Source: CAYRWR01 sp964537555 (GTDB lineage: Bacteria; Spirochaetota; Brevinematia; Brevinematales; CAYRWR01). From it: 31,394 nt of DNA. Shown here piece by piece: positions 15,232-25,600 of the stretch. The notes beneath the pieces were generated by a model. The model did no database searches. It had not been told where the DNA came from and worked only from the letters and a program-made list of their open reading frames with translations. The stretch is taken from positions 1 to 31,394 of the forward strand of contig CAZIAD010000038.1 of assembly GCA_964537555.1 (NCBI GenBank). Reading direction: 5' to 3'. Numbering within the stretch: position 1 is the stretch's first letter; the number at the start of each line of letters is the position of its first letter. A program made the position numbers and the translations under genes.

Positions 15232-15963
15232 TTGAAAGAATTTTTTGGCATTAGTATTGACACGGAACGCCTACCCCGTCATGTAGCCATTATTATGGAT
15301 GGGAACGGCAGATGGGCCCAGAACAGGTGCATGCCCCGTGTCATGGGCCATGAAAAAGGCTTTGCGGCTCTTAAATCTTTGATCGAGTTTAACAAAGAAG
15401 TGGGAGTCCCCTTCATTTCTGTGTTTGCTTTTTCTACTGAAAACTGGAACAGGCCCCAGAAAGAAATCCAGTCCCTCATGGGACTGGCTAAAAAGACCAT
15501 TAAGGAATATACCCAGTTATTACTGGACAATGATGTCAAACTGGTCATTTCCGGTACCCGTAAGGGGCTGGAACCCGAGCTGGTAGAACTCATAGAAGAT
15601 GCGGAATCAAAGACCAGCAAATGTTCCTCCTATGTATTCAATACAGCTTTTAACTACGGCTCCCGCAAGGAGATCCTGGATGCCACTAAAAAAATAGTTG
15701 CTGATGTAAAAGAAAACAGGCTGTCGCTGTCTGACCTGGATGAAAAAAAATTCGCAGAATATCTGTACCAGCCCGGTATACCGGATGTAGACCTGTTGAT
15801 CCGCAGCAGTGGTGAATTAAGATTATCCAATTTTCTCCTGTGGCAAAATGCCTATAGTGAGTTTTATTTTACGGACACCCTATGGCCTGACTTTGATGGT
15901 AAAGAGTTTATTATGGCAATACAGGAATACCAGTCCAGAAAAAGAAGATACGGGAGCCTATAA
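15232..15963 (+). CDS. uppS: Isoprenyl (undecaprenyl) diphosphate synthase
   Basis: A cytoplasmic cis-prenyltransferase that extends farnesyl diphosphate with isopentenyl units to make the C55 lipid carrier for peptidoglycan and surface polysaccharides. The 243-residue protein has HVAIIMDGNGRWA with catalytic Asp23, ENWNRP (about 72-77) and the C-terminal substrate motif RSSGELRLSNFLLWQ. The start codon is TTG directly after the frr TAA stop; GGAAG lies nearby in the end of frr, so translation is probably coupled. cdsA follows without a gap. Confidence 0.96.
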   Translation: MKEFFGISIDTERLPRHVAIIMDGNGRWAQNRCMPRVMGHEKGFAALKSLIEFNKEVGVPFISVFAFSTENWNRPQKEIQSLMGLAKKTIKEYTQLLLDNDVKLVISGTRKGLEPELVELIEDAESKTSKCSSYVFNTAFNYGSRKEILDATKKIVADVKENRLSLSDLDEKKFAEYLYQPGIPDVDLLIRSSGELRLSNFLLWQNAYSEFYFTDTLWPDFDGKEFIMAIQEYQSRKRRYGSL

Positions 15964-16818
15964 ATGTCAGAATCAATGAAAAAAAGGTTTATCACTCTGC
16001 TGGTCATACTTCCGGTAGGGCTAATTGTGATCTTTGCTCCTGTCCTGAATGGCCTCCTGGTGTTCATCTTTATGATCATCTTTGCCATCCTGCTGTCTCT
16101 GGAAGTGTCCAATATGCTCAAGAAGAGAGGTATGGACCTCAACCCCTGGGTGCTTTCTATTTTTTCCACTCTTTCAAATATTAATTTTCTCTTATATGCA
16201 TTAGGCTCTCTCAATCTGTTTTTCTTTTTTATTTTCACCCTCCTCCTGCTTACTTTGTACCTCTTTGTGATATTCATGCAGGAATCTGTAAAAGGAGAGT
16301 TTAAACATTCTCTGGAAATAGTGTCTATCTCCCTGCTGGTATTTATTATGACAGGGGTCTTCCTGCCCATTGCCGGATTATTAAAGATCATGAGCCCCAA
16401 TGGCTGGATACTGGTCATCCCTCTGGCTATAGCCTGGTTTACTGATGCTGGCGGCCTCTTTATCGGTAAATGGCTGGGCAGGGATGAACTCAATATGCTC
16501 AGCTCCCCTCACAAGACGGTGCAGGGATATATAGGGTCAATACTATTTGCCCTTATAACCGGTGTGATACTGTTTGTCCTGCAGATCCTGCTGCCGGTCT
16601 CCACTTCCTTTACCATCTGGCAATTACTACTGATCAGCTTCCTTCTGGCCCTGGCCAGCATCATCGGTGATCTGGCAGAATCTACCTTTAAAAGATGGGC
16701 CGGAGTAAAAGACTCAGGTCAGCTCTTCCCGGGGCACGGAGGGGTATTTGACCTGATCGACTCTGTGATCTTCAGTCTTCCCGTATACTATATCCTCATC
16801 AAGTTAATGGGTTATTAA
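15964..16818 (+). CDS. cdsA: Phosphatidate cytidylyltransferase (CDP-diglyceride synthase)
   Basis: An inner-membrane enzyme that makes CDP-diacylglycerol from phosphatidate and CTP, the branch point of phospholipid synthesis. The 284-residue protein has about eight hydrophobic segments. Near the C-terminus it has the CdsA signature: STFKRWAGVKDSG followed by LFPGHGGVFDLIDS. The usual Arg of the DRxD end is replaced by Leu, while the two aspartates stay. GGAG lies seven bases before the ATG. Its stop overlaps the start of the next gene by one base. Confidence 0.95.
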   Translation: MSESMKKRFITLLVILPVGLIVIFAPVLNGLLVFIFMIIFAILLSLEVSNMLKKRGMDLNPWVLSIFSTLSNINFLLYALGSLNLFFFFIFTLLLLTLYLFVIFMQESVKGEFKHSLEIVSISLLVFIMTGVFLPIAGLLKIMSPNGWILVIPLAIAWFTDAGGLFIGKWLGRDELNMLSSPHKTVQGYIGSILFALITGVILFVLQILLPVSTSFTIWQLLLISFLLALASIIGDLAESTFKRWAGVKDSGQLFPGHGGVFDLIDSVIFSLPVYYILIKLMGY

Positions 16819-18107
16819 TGGGTTTACGTCACTTCTTATTCATCACACTGCTGGTTAGCATTTCCCCCCGCCTCTATGGGGCCCAAAATATATCACTATG
16901 GCATGCCTACCGTGGTATGGAAAAACTGGCCCTGGAACAGGTAGCCCAGAGTTTTAATCTGTCACACAATGATGTGCAGGTAAAATTACTGGCCGTTCCT
17001 TTCGACGCTTATTCTGATAAACTCAATGCCCTGATCCCCCTGGGAAACGGGCCTGATATATTTATAGGAGGAGCCAGTGGAGCGGGTTACTGGGCCGAAC
17101 AGGGTTTTATCCTGCCTCTGGAAAGCTACCTGGCTCCGGACCTGGTAGATCAGTATTTTCCCCATAGTATCAAGGCATTTAATTTCATGTACCCTGAAGC
17201 ATTATGGGGTCTGCCTGCCAACACAAAAAATCTGGCACTATTTTATAATCAGGGCTATATCAAAAACCCTCCCCAAAATATGGATGAACTGATCAAGACC
17301 GCTCAGAATTTTACCCGGCCCCAGGCAGGAGCTCTGGGACGGTGGGGCCTCAGTTATGAACTGGGAAATTTCTATTATCATGCACTATGGCTGCATGGCT
17401 TTGGGGGCAGAATGTATAAGCATATAGGGAACAGCCCCTCAGGATTTCCCGTGTTTCTCCCTCTCTTAAACACCCGGGCCATGCGACTGGCCTTTCATTA
17501 TGTGAAACAAAAGATCATGGGAGCAAATATACTACCCCCCACTCCTAATAATACCCTGATCACTCAGTTGTTTAATTCCGGTGCCGGACTCTATGTCATC
17601 AACGGACAGTGGTTCAGAGGGGAAATAGATCCCCGTATCACCTATGGAGTGAGCCCTCTCCCCACTATCAATGAGACAGGCCAAAAGCCTCTCCCCTTTC
17701 TCACCGTGGAGGGATACTATCTCACAGTCAATGCCAAAGACCAGCTGGCAGCCATAGAAGTCATAAAATATTTTGACAGTGCGGCCATGCAAAAAGTGAT
17801 GGCTATGAAAGGAAAACACACCCCTACCCACATCAAGACTTTCAATTACAGCCTGGTCAGGGATGATAAGATAAACCAGGTCTTCGTAAATATTGCTAAA
17901 AACGGGGTGAGTCTGCCCAATGGCCCTGAAGCGTCCCTGGGATGGGGCCCTTTTACCTCTGCCCTGAGTGAAATGATGGATGGAGGAAATGAGGATGATG
18001 TATTAAAACTTCATCAGAAAGAACTCATGAATGCTATAGAAAGCTTCCGGAAGACTCCTCAGCTATATAAAAAAACAGATAATAAATCACAATACCCGGA
18101 TCAATAA
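16818..18107 (+). CDS. Extracellular solute-binding protein (family 1, sugar type), orphan
   Basis: A periplasmic MalE/UgpB-like sugar-binding protein of 429 residues. A signal peptide (1-22, ending RLYGA) precedes NISLWHAYRGME, the first strand and ligand-binding loop of the family. PDIFIGGASGAGYWAEQGFI (about 79-98) and WGLPANTKNLALFYN (about 132-146) are typical family blocks. No lipobox is seen. No ABC permease or ATPase gene is in the window, so its transporter must lie elsewhere. It begins inside the cdsA stop (TAATG) with little ribosome site, so translational coupling is likely. An alpha-glucan oligosaccharide ligand would fit the nearby pullulanase and GH13 enzyme, but that is inference. 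Confidence 0.87.
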   Translation: MGLRHFLFITLLVSISPRLYGAQNISLWHAYRGMEKLALEQVAQSFNLSHNDVQVKLLAVPFDAYSDKLNALIPLGNGPDIFIGGASGAGYWAEQGFILPLESYLAPDLVDQYFPHSIKAFNFMYPEALWGLPANTKNLALFYNQGYIKNPPQNMDELIKTAQNFTRPQAGALGRWGLSYELGNFYYHALWLHGFGGRMYKHIGNSPSGFPVFLPLLNTRAMRLAFHYVKQKIMGANILPPTPNNTLITQLFNSGAGLYVINGQWFRGEIDPRITYGVSPLPTINETGQKPLPFLTVEGYYLTVNAKDQLAAIEVIKYFDSAAMQKVMAMKGKHTPTHIKTFNYSLVRDDKINQVFVNIAKNGVSLPNGPEASLGWGPFTSALSEMMDGGNEDDVLKLHQKELMNAIESFRKTPQLYKKTDNKSQYPDQ

Positions 18108-19633
18108 TCAAAGATAAAATTCATGGAAGTGCCAGCCAGCTTCTTAATGCTGGGCAGGTCTACCGGCCGTTTGATCTTCATTTCAGTACGGGCCAGGTCC
18201 ACATCATAGGGATCCACCCGCAGTGAATCTTTATCAAAAAACACTTTTACAAGCGGGCGATCCAGGCGCCCTTTATTGACATCACTCACTACCCCGATGC
18301 TGCCGTCACCCAGCAACAGCCATGAGCCCACGGGAAATAATGAGGCAGCCCTGATAAAAGCGTAGACCACATCTCCGTCAAATAAGACCCGCTCCTGGGA
18401 TAAAATGTAGACCAGGGCGTTACGGGCTGGTTGCATATCCGACTCAAAAGGATTGGGGGTGGTCATCTCGATATAGTGTTCGGCAAACATGATAATAGGA
18501 GTATATTTAGTAAAAAAGCGGGGATAAAGCCCGTTGGGGAAGCCGCTGCCGTCAAATCGCTCATGATGCTGATACACCGTCCTCTGCACATCAAAGTCGA
18601 TATTTAAAGCCTTGGTAATGTGGTATCCATTGGAAGGATGAAGAGCCAGGATGGACTCCCATTCGTAGCCCAGTTCATCATCCAGACTGAGGAAAGGATA
18701 TTTATTTTTGATCTCGATATCATGGAGCAGGGCGCAGATCCCCAGATTTATCAGTTCTTCCAATGAAAAAAACTTTGAACTGACTGCCAGGAAAGTATCT
18801 ATGTCACGGGAAGCCAGGGAATCACTTTTTTCCTGTATCATCTTAGTCATTTCTATGGCAGTGATCAGGGACACTATCATGACCTGCAGAGAATGGGCAG
18901 TCAAAAAGTCATTATATTCTTCATTTTTAGATATAGAGGTAAACAGAGCCCGGGCCAGTTTATACCCCACATCATTGATAAAATCGACTACTATCTCCTC
19001 CACAAAGGAAGTAAAGACAGTCTTCTGATTTAACACGGCATCCAGAAACTGCCGCATATTTCGTTCATATTTGTTGAGACGATCTACCAGCTTGTTAGCT
19101 GAGGCTGCTTCTACTGCAGTCAGGCCATCCATATCTGCAGCAGAAATGGAATAATCGTCTATGGCTTTTAAAGTCTGGGTCTTTACCTGTCCATGACTGG
19201 ACTTGAGAATATCGGTGAACTGTTCCAGTTTTTCCTGGCGATATTTCTGCCTGGTTTCTTTGTATGCCGGGCCACGTATGATATCTTTCTTAATATGGAC
19301 CAGGTGAGCTATCTTTTTATCTACCCGGGGATCAGTGATACCGCTCTGTCTTTCTTCATCTGAGATATCTTCGCGCAGCAGGTCTTCTCTGGAGTATACT
19401 GCCTCTTCGATCTCCTGAATATCCTTCTGTGCCTGTTCCAGGAGTTTGGGATCTATGATCCTGATCTCTGTGATCTCTTTGTGTTTCTGTATCACTTCTA
19501 TGTCTGCCTGGGACAAGACATATCCGGCTTTCATACCGGGTATGCCTGATAACTCCTGAAACAAGACTAATCCGGGGCGCAATTCATCTGCGGAGATGAT
19601 GATTCCAGTGCTGGAAATAAATTCCTCAGGCAT
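18101..19633 (-). CDS. HD-GYP-like phosphohydrolase protein
   Basis: A protein related to HD-GYP cyclic-di-GMP phosphodiesterases, 510 residues. The N-terminal part (1-200) is mostly helical with no clear sensory domain and no membrane segment. The HD region keeps His247, LLHDIE with His304-Asp305, HPSNGYH with His332, and HHERFDGSGFP with His356-His357. The GYP signature reads GFP, and the late metal aspartate of the usual VADxxDA motif is Glu385 in AEHYIEM. A C-terminal beta segment (435-480) follows. It starts 20 bases after skp with a weak AAAGAG site, so it is likely the last gene of the bamA operon. It overlaps the convergent binding-protein gene by seven bases. Activity on cyclic-di-GMP is plausible but not certain. 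Confidence 0.82.
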   Translation of the reverse strand: MPEEFISSTGIIISADELRPGLVLFQELSGIPGMKAGYVLSQADIEVIQKHKEITEIRIIDPKLLEQAQKDIQEIEEAVYSREDLLREDISDEERQSGITDPRVDKKIAHLVHIKKDIIRGPAYKETRQKYRQEKLEQFTDILKSSHGQVKTQTLKAIDDYSISAADMDGLTAVEAASANKLVDRLNKYERNMRQFLDAVLNQKTVFTSFVEEIVVDFINDVGYKLARALFTSISKNEEYNDFLTAHSLQVMIVSLITAIEMTKMIQEKSDSLASRDIDTFLAVSSKFFSLEELINLGICALLHDIEIKNKYPFLSLDDELGYEWESILALHPSNGYHITKALNIDFDVQRTVYQHHERFDGSGFPNGLYPRFFTKYTPIIMFAEHYIEMTTPNPFESDMQPARNALVYILSQERVLFDGDVVYAFIRAASLFPVGSWLLLGDGSIGVVSDVNKGRLDRPLVKVFFDKDSLRVDPYDVDLARTEMKIKRPVDLPSIKKLAGTSMNFIFDY

Positions 19634-19653
19634 ATGGGCTCTTTATGTGTTTA

Positions 19654-20193
19654 CTAGTATCTTTGATTCAATTCCAGTTCTTTCATTAACCTGGTTATTA
19701 CATCTTTTGTGATGTTAAATTCCTTGTCTACATAGAGCACGGTCTGACTGGAACTGCGGAATACAAAGCTGTAGCCTTTTTCGGCAGATACTTTTCTGAT
19801 CACTGCTCTGATCTTGTCATATATAGGGCCGACCAGTTTTTCTTTCAGCGCATCCAGCTTTTTATTGGCATCATCAATAAATTCACTCAAAGATTCTTTT
19901 TTATACTCGATCTCAGCTTCTCTTCTCTGTTTATCTTCTTCATTAAGACTATCAAAATTCTGCTGATAGGCTTTTTCCAGCTGAGCGATCTCTTCTTTTT
20001 GTTTATTGATCTCGACTTCATATCTTTCTTTTTCTTTTTTCAGCTTTTCTTTTACATCGTCAGTATCAGGATAGTTATCAAATACCTGCTCCACATCTAC
20101 ATAACCTATCTTGATCTGTCTTTTAATCTGAGAGTACCCTACTCCGCTCAAAAAAATCAGCACCAGGCTGATCACCACTCCTGCTCTTCTCAT
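19654..20193 (-). CDS. skp: OmpH/Skp-like periplasmic chaperone
   Basis: It guards unfolded outer-membrane proteins between the Sec translocon and the Bam complex. The 179-residue product has a signal peptide (1-21, ending GYSQ) and the opening beta strand KIGYVDVEQVF (about 27-37). A long charged coiled coil (about 40-120, KEKLKKEKERYEVEINKQ and similar) and a C-terminal return segment with YSFVFRSSSQTVLYVD complete it. The start at 20193 is fixed by AAGGAG eight bases upstream; the longer reading to 20250 overlaps bamA. It lies 28 bases after bamA, the order known from Treponema and Borrelia. Confidence 0.92.
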   Translation of the reverse strand: MRRAGVVISLVLIFLSGVGYSQIKRQIKIGYVDVEQVFDNYPDTDDVKEKLKKEKERYEVEINKQKEEIAQLEKAYQQNFDSLNEEDKQRREAEIEYKKESLSEFIDDANKKLDALKEKLVGPIYDKIRAVIRKVSAEKGYSFVFRSSSQTVLYVDKEFNITKDVITRLMKELELNQRY

Positions 20194-20221
20194 CTTATTA
20201 TCTCCTTCTCGGCCAATATCA

Positions 20222-22678
20222 TTAGAATAATCCCTGGATGGAGAACACAACGTTCCAATCCTGGTTAAATAGTTTTGTACTTCCAGTGGTATCCGCCCGG
20301 AGGTTCCAGCGGTTATACTGGTCTATTTCCCCTCTCCGGGCCACATAGAGGCGGATAGGGATCATAGGTATATTTATTCTAATACCAAGTCCAAAACTAA
20401 ACAAGTATCCGTCACCATTAAATGTCCACTGATCATATTGAGACCATAATCTGCCTAAGTCAAAGAAGGCCAGTCCCCATAAGCCTATACCGGGTTCGTA
20501 TATTGGAAATCTGAGCTCCGTACTGTAAAATACTTTGGATTCTCCTCTTTCCACACTTCCCTGAAAACCACGCATTTCGTAGACCCCGTCAAACCAGAGC
20601 AGGTCAGCATAGTCTTTTTCAAATTTTCCGTCAAACTGAGGCATAAGCAGTTCAGAGGAAATATGTCCGGCCAGGACCAGCTTCCAGAATGGAGTCCAGT
20701 AGGCATTGAGATTGATCTTGGGCCGGATATAATTGATATCTCCTCCCAAAAATCCCCCGTTCAGGAAGACATCAAAATTCATCTTGACCCCTTTTGTGGG
20801 ATTAAGCGCATTATCCGTAGTATTGACTCCTGTACCCCATCCTATGGTGTGCTTCTTGATCTGAGGCCGGGTCAGTGCCGCATTTAAGTTGGAGTTAGTA
20901 GTCCAAACTGTACTATAAGTCAGGGCATTGATGATATTATCACTGTAATCCTGGTACATATTGAATGAATAGCTGAGATAGGTACTGCCGAACACAAATA
21001 ATCTTCGGCTTATGTTGAAGCCAATAGAAAAATTGTCTCTTTCATAATATTTATCATTCTTGAAATCTGTCAATGAGACAGTATTGCTGGCCTGATAATC
21101 AAAAATCTGGGTCCAGTTGCTGTCTGTATCAATAATTCCGTCATAGTTATTGTCTGTGGGGATATTTTCGTAACGGCTGTGTGAATAAGATATTGAGAAT
21201 CCGGCAAAAGTGGGTGTATTGAACAGCCAGGGTTCCTGCATGGAAAATTCCAGTAATTGCCTGTACTGTCCATATTCTCCCTTAAATCCGATAGAACGTC
21301 CGGTTCCCAGAAAGTTCTTCTCCGTGATCTGGGCGGAACCATTGATACCTGACTCGGTACCGTAGCCCAGTCCGAAAGTAATAAGCCCGGTGCGCTGCTC
21401 TTCTACTGAGATATCCACATTAATGAGCCCTTCGGAGCTGCCCGGTGAAGGCAGGAATTGCACATCTTTAAAATACTGTAACTGTTGTAATCGTTCATAA
21501 CTTTGCCGCACTTTTCTCTGTATATAGAGCTCACCTTCAGTGAATAATAACTCCCGTTTCATCACATAAGTCTTGGTCTTTTCATTCCCCTCAAAAGAAA
21601 TCGATTCGATGTGAGAGCGGGGGCCTTCATAGATAACGATGCGGGAATTCACCACATGGTTGACAGTATCTTTATCCTGCAGCACAGATACGTTGGCGTA
21701 TAAGTGCCCGTTATCACTGTATTTATTATAGATATTAAAGCGGGCCATATCCATCTTGGTCTGATTATAGATATCCCCTTCTTTGAGTTTTACCTCTTTG
21801 CTTAATTCATCATAGGAAAATAATGCATTATTGGTAATCATGACGGTGCCCATAAAATACTGGGACCCTTCACTGATATCTACATACACTACGATAGCCT
21901 TGTGGTTATCTTTCTCCATATTCTCGATCTTCCATTCATAACGATTGATCTTTGCGTCTATATATCCTTTCTGTCCATAATAGGCCAGAATACGGGCTTT
22001 ATCTTCCTTAAACTCATTCTCTTTTAAGACTCCGGGCCTGAAGATAAAGGCCTTTTCTTTGGTCTGCATTACGCCTTTGATCTCACCGACGTTTATCTGT
22101 TCATTACCGGTAATCACGATGCTTTCCACTACCACTTTCTTCCCTTCATCGATCTCAAAAATCAGATCATAAGTGTTTTTTTGTTCGTTTACCGGTACCA
22201 GACGGCTTTTAAAGCTGACTTCTATATATCCATCATCTTCATACAGTTTCTGCATCAGTATTTTTGTTCGCTGGATTTTTCCGGGGTTATAATAGCTGTC
22301 ATCGGACACCAGAGACACTTCTTCCAGGTTTTCCTTAGACTGGGCCCGGTTACCCTGATAATCTACTTTTCTTATATAGATGTTTTCCTGGACGATAAAA
22401 GTAAGATCCAGCCCTTTTTTATTTTCCTTTACATCTACTTTGACATCTGAAAACCTATCCAGGCCGAATAGTATTTTTATGGATTTATTGAGAGCCTCTT
22501 CGTTGATAGGCTTTCCCTGTTTTACATAGATAATATTTTCCAGTTCTTTGGGGCTGGAATTGACCAATCCGCTAAACTCAATACTCTGAATAATAGGATT
22601 CTTGTAAAAAGCCATCTGGGCCTTTAAAAAGGTACCTGTACTAAACAATAATAAAAACACAGCTAAAAATCGCTTCAC
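20222..22678 (-). CDS. bamA: Outer-membrane protein assembly factor BamA
   Basis: The core insertase that folds beta-barrel proteins into the outer membrane. The 818-residue protein has a signal peptide (1-20) and five POTRA domains (about 28-425). Its C-terminal 16-strand barrel (about 430-818) ends in Phe. The conserved RGF of extracellular loop 6 is at 703-705 (EMRGFQGS). An Asp/Asn-rich loop, DNNYDGIIDTD (509-519), sits between early barrel strands and resembles a calcium loop. The start codon is GTG with AAGGAG seven bases upstream. It starts 15 bases after tamB, and skp follows. Confidence 0.96.
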   Translation of the reverse strand: MKRFLAVFLLLFSTGTFLKAQMAFYKNPIIQSIEFSGLVNSSPKELENIIYVKQGKPINEEALNKSIKILFGLDRFSDVKVDVKENKKGLDLTFIVQENIYIRKVDYQGNRAQSKENLEEVSLVSDDSYYNPGKIQRTKILMQKLYEDDGYIEVSFKSRLVPVNEQKNTYDLIFEIDEGKKVVVESIVITGNEQINVGEIKGVMQTKEKAFIFRPGVLKENEFKEDKARILAYYGQKGYIDAKINRYEWKIENMEKDNHKAIVVYVDISEGSQYFMGTVMITNNALFSYDELSKEVKLKEGDIYNQTKMDMARFNIYNKYSDNGHLYANVSVLQDKDTVNHVVNSRIVIYEGPRSHIESISFEGNEKTKTYVMKRELLFTEGELYIQRKVRQSYERLQQLQYFKDVQFLPSPGSSEGLINVDISVEEQRTGLITFGLGYGTESGINGSAQITEKNFLGTGRSIGFKGEYGQYRQLLEFSMQEPWLFNTPTFAGFSISYSHSRYENIPTDNNYDGIIDTDSNWTQIFDYQASNTVSLTDFKNDKYYERDNFSIGFNISRRLFVFGSTYLSYSFNMYQDYSDNIINALTYSTVWTTNSNLNAALTRPQIKKHTIGWGTGVNTTDNALNPTKGVKMNFDVFLNGGFLGGDINYIRPKINLNAYWTPFWKLVLAGHISSELLMPQFDGKFEKDYADLLWFDGVYEMRGFQGSVERGESKVFYSTELRFPIYEPGIGLWGLAFFDLGRLWSQYDQWTFNGDGYLFSFGLGIRINIPMIPIRLYVARRGEIDQYNRWNLRADTTGSTKLFNQDWNVVFSIQGLF

Positions 22679-22693
22679 TCAATAACTCCTTTG

Positions 22694-25600
22694 TTAAAAC
22701 TTCTGATGGAATTGAAAATCCAGACTGTGCTCGTAATTCAGTCTGCCTCCAGTCCCTAAATCTTCCGGACCATACTTCCAGCCCAGGAAAAAGTTCTGCC
22801 AATCCAGACCGATTCCGAAACTGTGCATAGGTTCCAGTCCCAATGTAGACAAGTCATTTCTCTCAAAGCTCAGTTCGTATTCTACAAACAGATTAGAAAA
22901 CAAATACTTGCCAAAGGTTAGACTGGTTCCCTCTATTATACTAATGGCATCTATATTGGTGGATGAACCAAAAATGGTCGATTCAAATATGTTTCCCAGA
23001 GCCTGTGACCGGATCAGGACCAGATCCAGTCCCAGTGTTCGCCTCAGGGTATTGGCTATCGGATTAAAAATAAAAGTATTTTCCAGGGCATTCCATCCCC
23101 CTACTGCCACATTCTGTACAGCCCCTACTGACTGGTTGGTGCCGGATGAGCCGGTCCCCAGGGGTTGAAAGCCTAAAAGGGCACTGAGTTCGTTCTGGCC
23201 TATAGTAGAATTTTTAGCATAATAATCCTTAAGGGATATTTTAGTTAGTTTTCCCTCAAAGGTCAAGATTACTTCTATTCTTCCTCCTTCAGGATCACGG
23301 GTGTATGTCTTGGTCTCAATATTTACATAAGGAATAGGGTCTCCCAGCTGTCCGCTAAAAGACGCGCTCCCCTCCGTGATAGTAAAATCCTGCTGTAAAA
23401 AGGTCAACACTCCCCGGGTGACACCCACGTCCCCTTTCAGGCTGAGACTGCCGTCACCGATAGAACCCAGGACCTGCAGAGTCTGTCCCGCGCTCAGGGT
23501 CGTGTCAATAAACTGGTTACCGAACTTGACTCCATTTCCCAGATTGACATTTAGATTCCAGACTATTCCTTCCAGTAAACCCTCTTCAGCTCCGGGAGCA
23601 TCACCGGACAGGCCCACGAAAATGTTGGCATTACGGGCAGTGGCATCACCACTGAGGCGGAGATGCATGGGTGGCCCCACCATCCGCACTTGCTTGATAT
23701 AGAGATTACCCAGGATCTTTATGAAAGGAGTCTGCACTCCCAGAGCCAGCCAGGCCTCTCCTCCCGGGAAAGGCTGAAGGGTCAGATCAATATAGGACAC
23801 TAAAAACTGAGACATCTCAATATAGCCATCAAACAGGAAGAGCCCCGTACTGGTCGGTATCTTGAATGATTTAAAGAGCATCTTACTATCCTGAATCGGA
23901 ATATTGCCGTTAAAATCATTGATGTTCATATCCAGATTTACTATAGATAATTGCCCTTTTTTAATATTAAAATTCCCTGAAAATCTGGGATCACGTAAAG
24001 TTCCCTGAATACGTAATTGAGAATCCAGCTGCCCTCCGATCTTTTTGAAGACATCATCCATGAATGATAAGAGTTTCAGGTCGGCACTTAATTTGATCCT
24101 GGAATTATCAGAAAACTCTTTACCAATAATAGTACCACTACTCTCTGCCTTCAAGCGGGAGAGCTGGGCAGTGATATCCCAGGATTTTTTTGTATGATCC
24201 GAGAAGCTTCCACTAATCCCATTGGCGGGATCTGCAGAACTAAATGAATAGATCTTATTTTCCCGTATTACCCTGCCCTGAAATGGATCTATGGATTCCT
24301 TACCCAGGCTGATATCATAGAGCTCATAGTTTACTATGTCAGCCTTACCTTCCTGCTGTATATTGACATCAAACCCGGTCTTGATTATACCCCCATATCC
24401 CAGTACACCACTTCCCTCTATGTCCAGTCCTTCCGGCTTGAACCGAAGCTTCCCGGACAGTCGGGTACTGAAATCAGGGCTCCGCAAATAAAGATTCGCA
24501 ATATTTACTAATCCAGGCCTTCGGCTTATTCCTGTGGCAGAAAGGCTGAATGGACTGGAATCAACTGAATTTATCATAGATAATTTATGGATCTGGAAAT
24601 CAGGAAAGCTCAGTGGCCCTGAAAAATTCATATCCATGGAAAAAAAGACATCTCTATGCTCTGCCAGCAGATCTTTAATAAACAGGTTTTTGATGGATAA
24701 GAGTCCATTAATTTTTTCAAAAGATGACTCAAACTTGAGGGCTCCTCCCCTCACGAAATCTATTTTAGTGTTCAGTCGGTTTTTAGTTTCCCAAAGTTTC
24801 CCGTTCCCATAGATCTTGTCACTATCCATAGCCAGTATAAATTTTGTAACAGGCAGGATCCCTTTAGCCAGTTTACCGGTCTGTAATTTTAGCTGATAAT
24901 CTCTCTTTTCATAATGATACTGCAGATTGACCCCTAGTTCATTGAGTGAGGAATTTCGGAGCTTTATAGCGATATCACCATCCAGGATTCCGGGTAAGCC
25001 AAAGGTTTTCATAGGATAATTACTGGTATTTATACTGATCTGAGAGTTATTATTGGCAGAATAAATGTTTAATGCAATGGCATTATCAAAGCTCAGCTGG
25101 ACCAGAGTCTTTTTTTCTTCAGGGTAGGTCAGGACTTCTCCTTTCAGAGGAAAACGGATCTTTTTACCCAGGGAGGCAGATCCACTCAGTTTTATCTGGG
25201 TACGATCCTTGTAGGGATGGGTAAAATCCAGAACCAGGCTGGTAGTGAGGTCACTATCCCTAAACCGGAGCAGAGGAAGAGCCAGAGTCTCATCTGTGAG
25301 GTCCAGGTTTACATCTATAGACCGCTTTCCCTGATAAACACTAAACATATCCGCAGTTATTTTAAAATGGGGCCCATCGTTAAAGATCTTCATTTTACCC
25401 TGGTAATATCCCCGCCCCAGATTAAACATGTCAAAACCGATGTTATTGACAATAGCACTTCCCGGAATATTATTGAGCCCGATGTTGAGCACATAATCAA
25501 TTTTTCCAATTTCCCCGTCTACCAGGGCATTTACATACCAGGGCACTTTCCTGAAGGTGACTCTGCCGTCAGACTCCAGTACCAGCCTGGCCCCGGTGGA

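Noticed and set aside
15864..16493. 209-codon open frame on the minus strand
   Set aside because: Antisense to uppS and cdsA, which are certain; the product is a basic shadow of hydrophobic codons.
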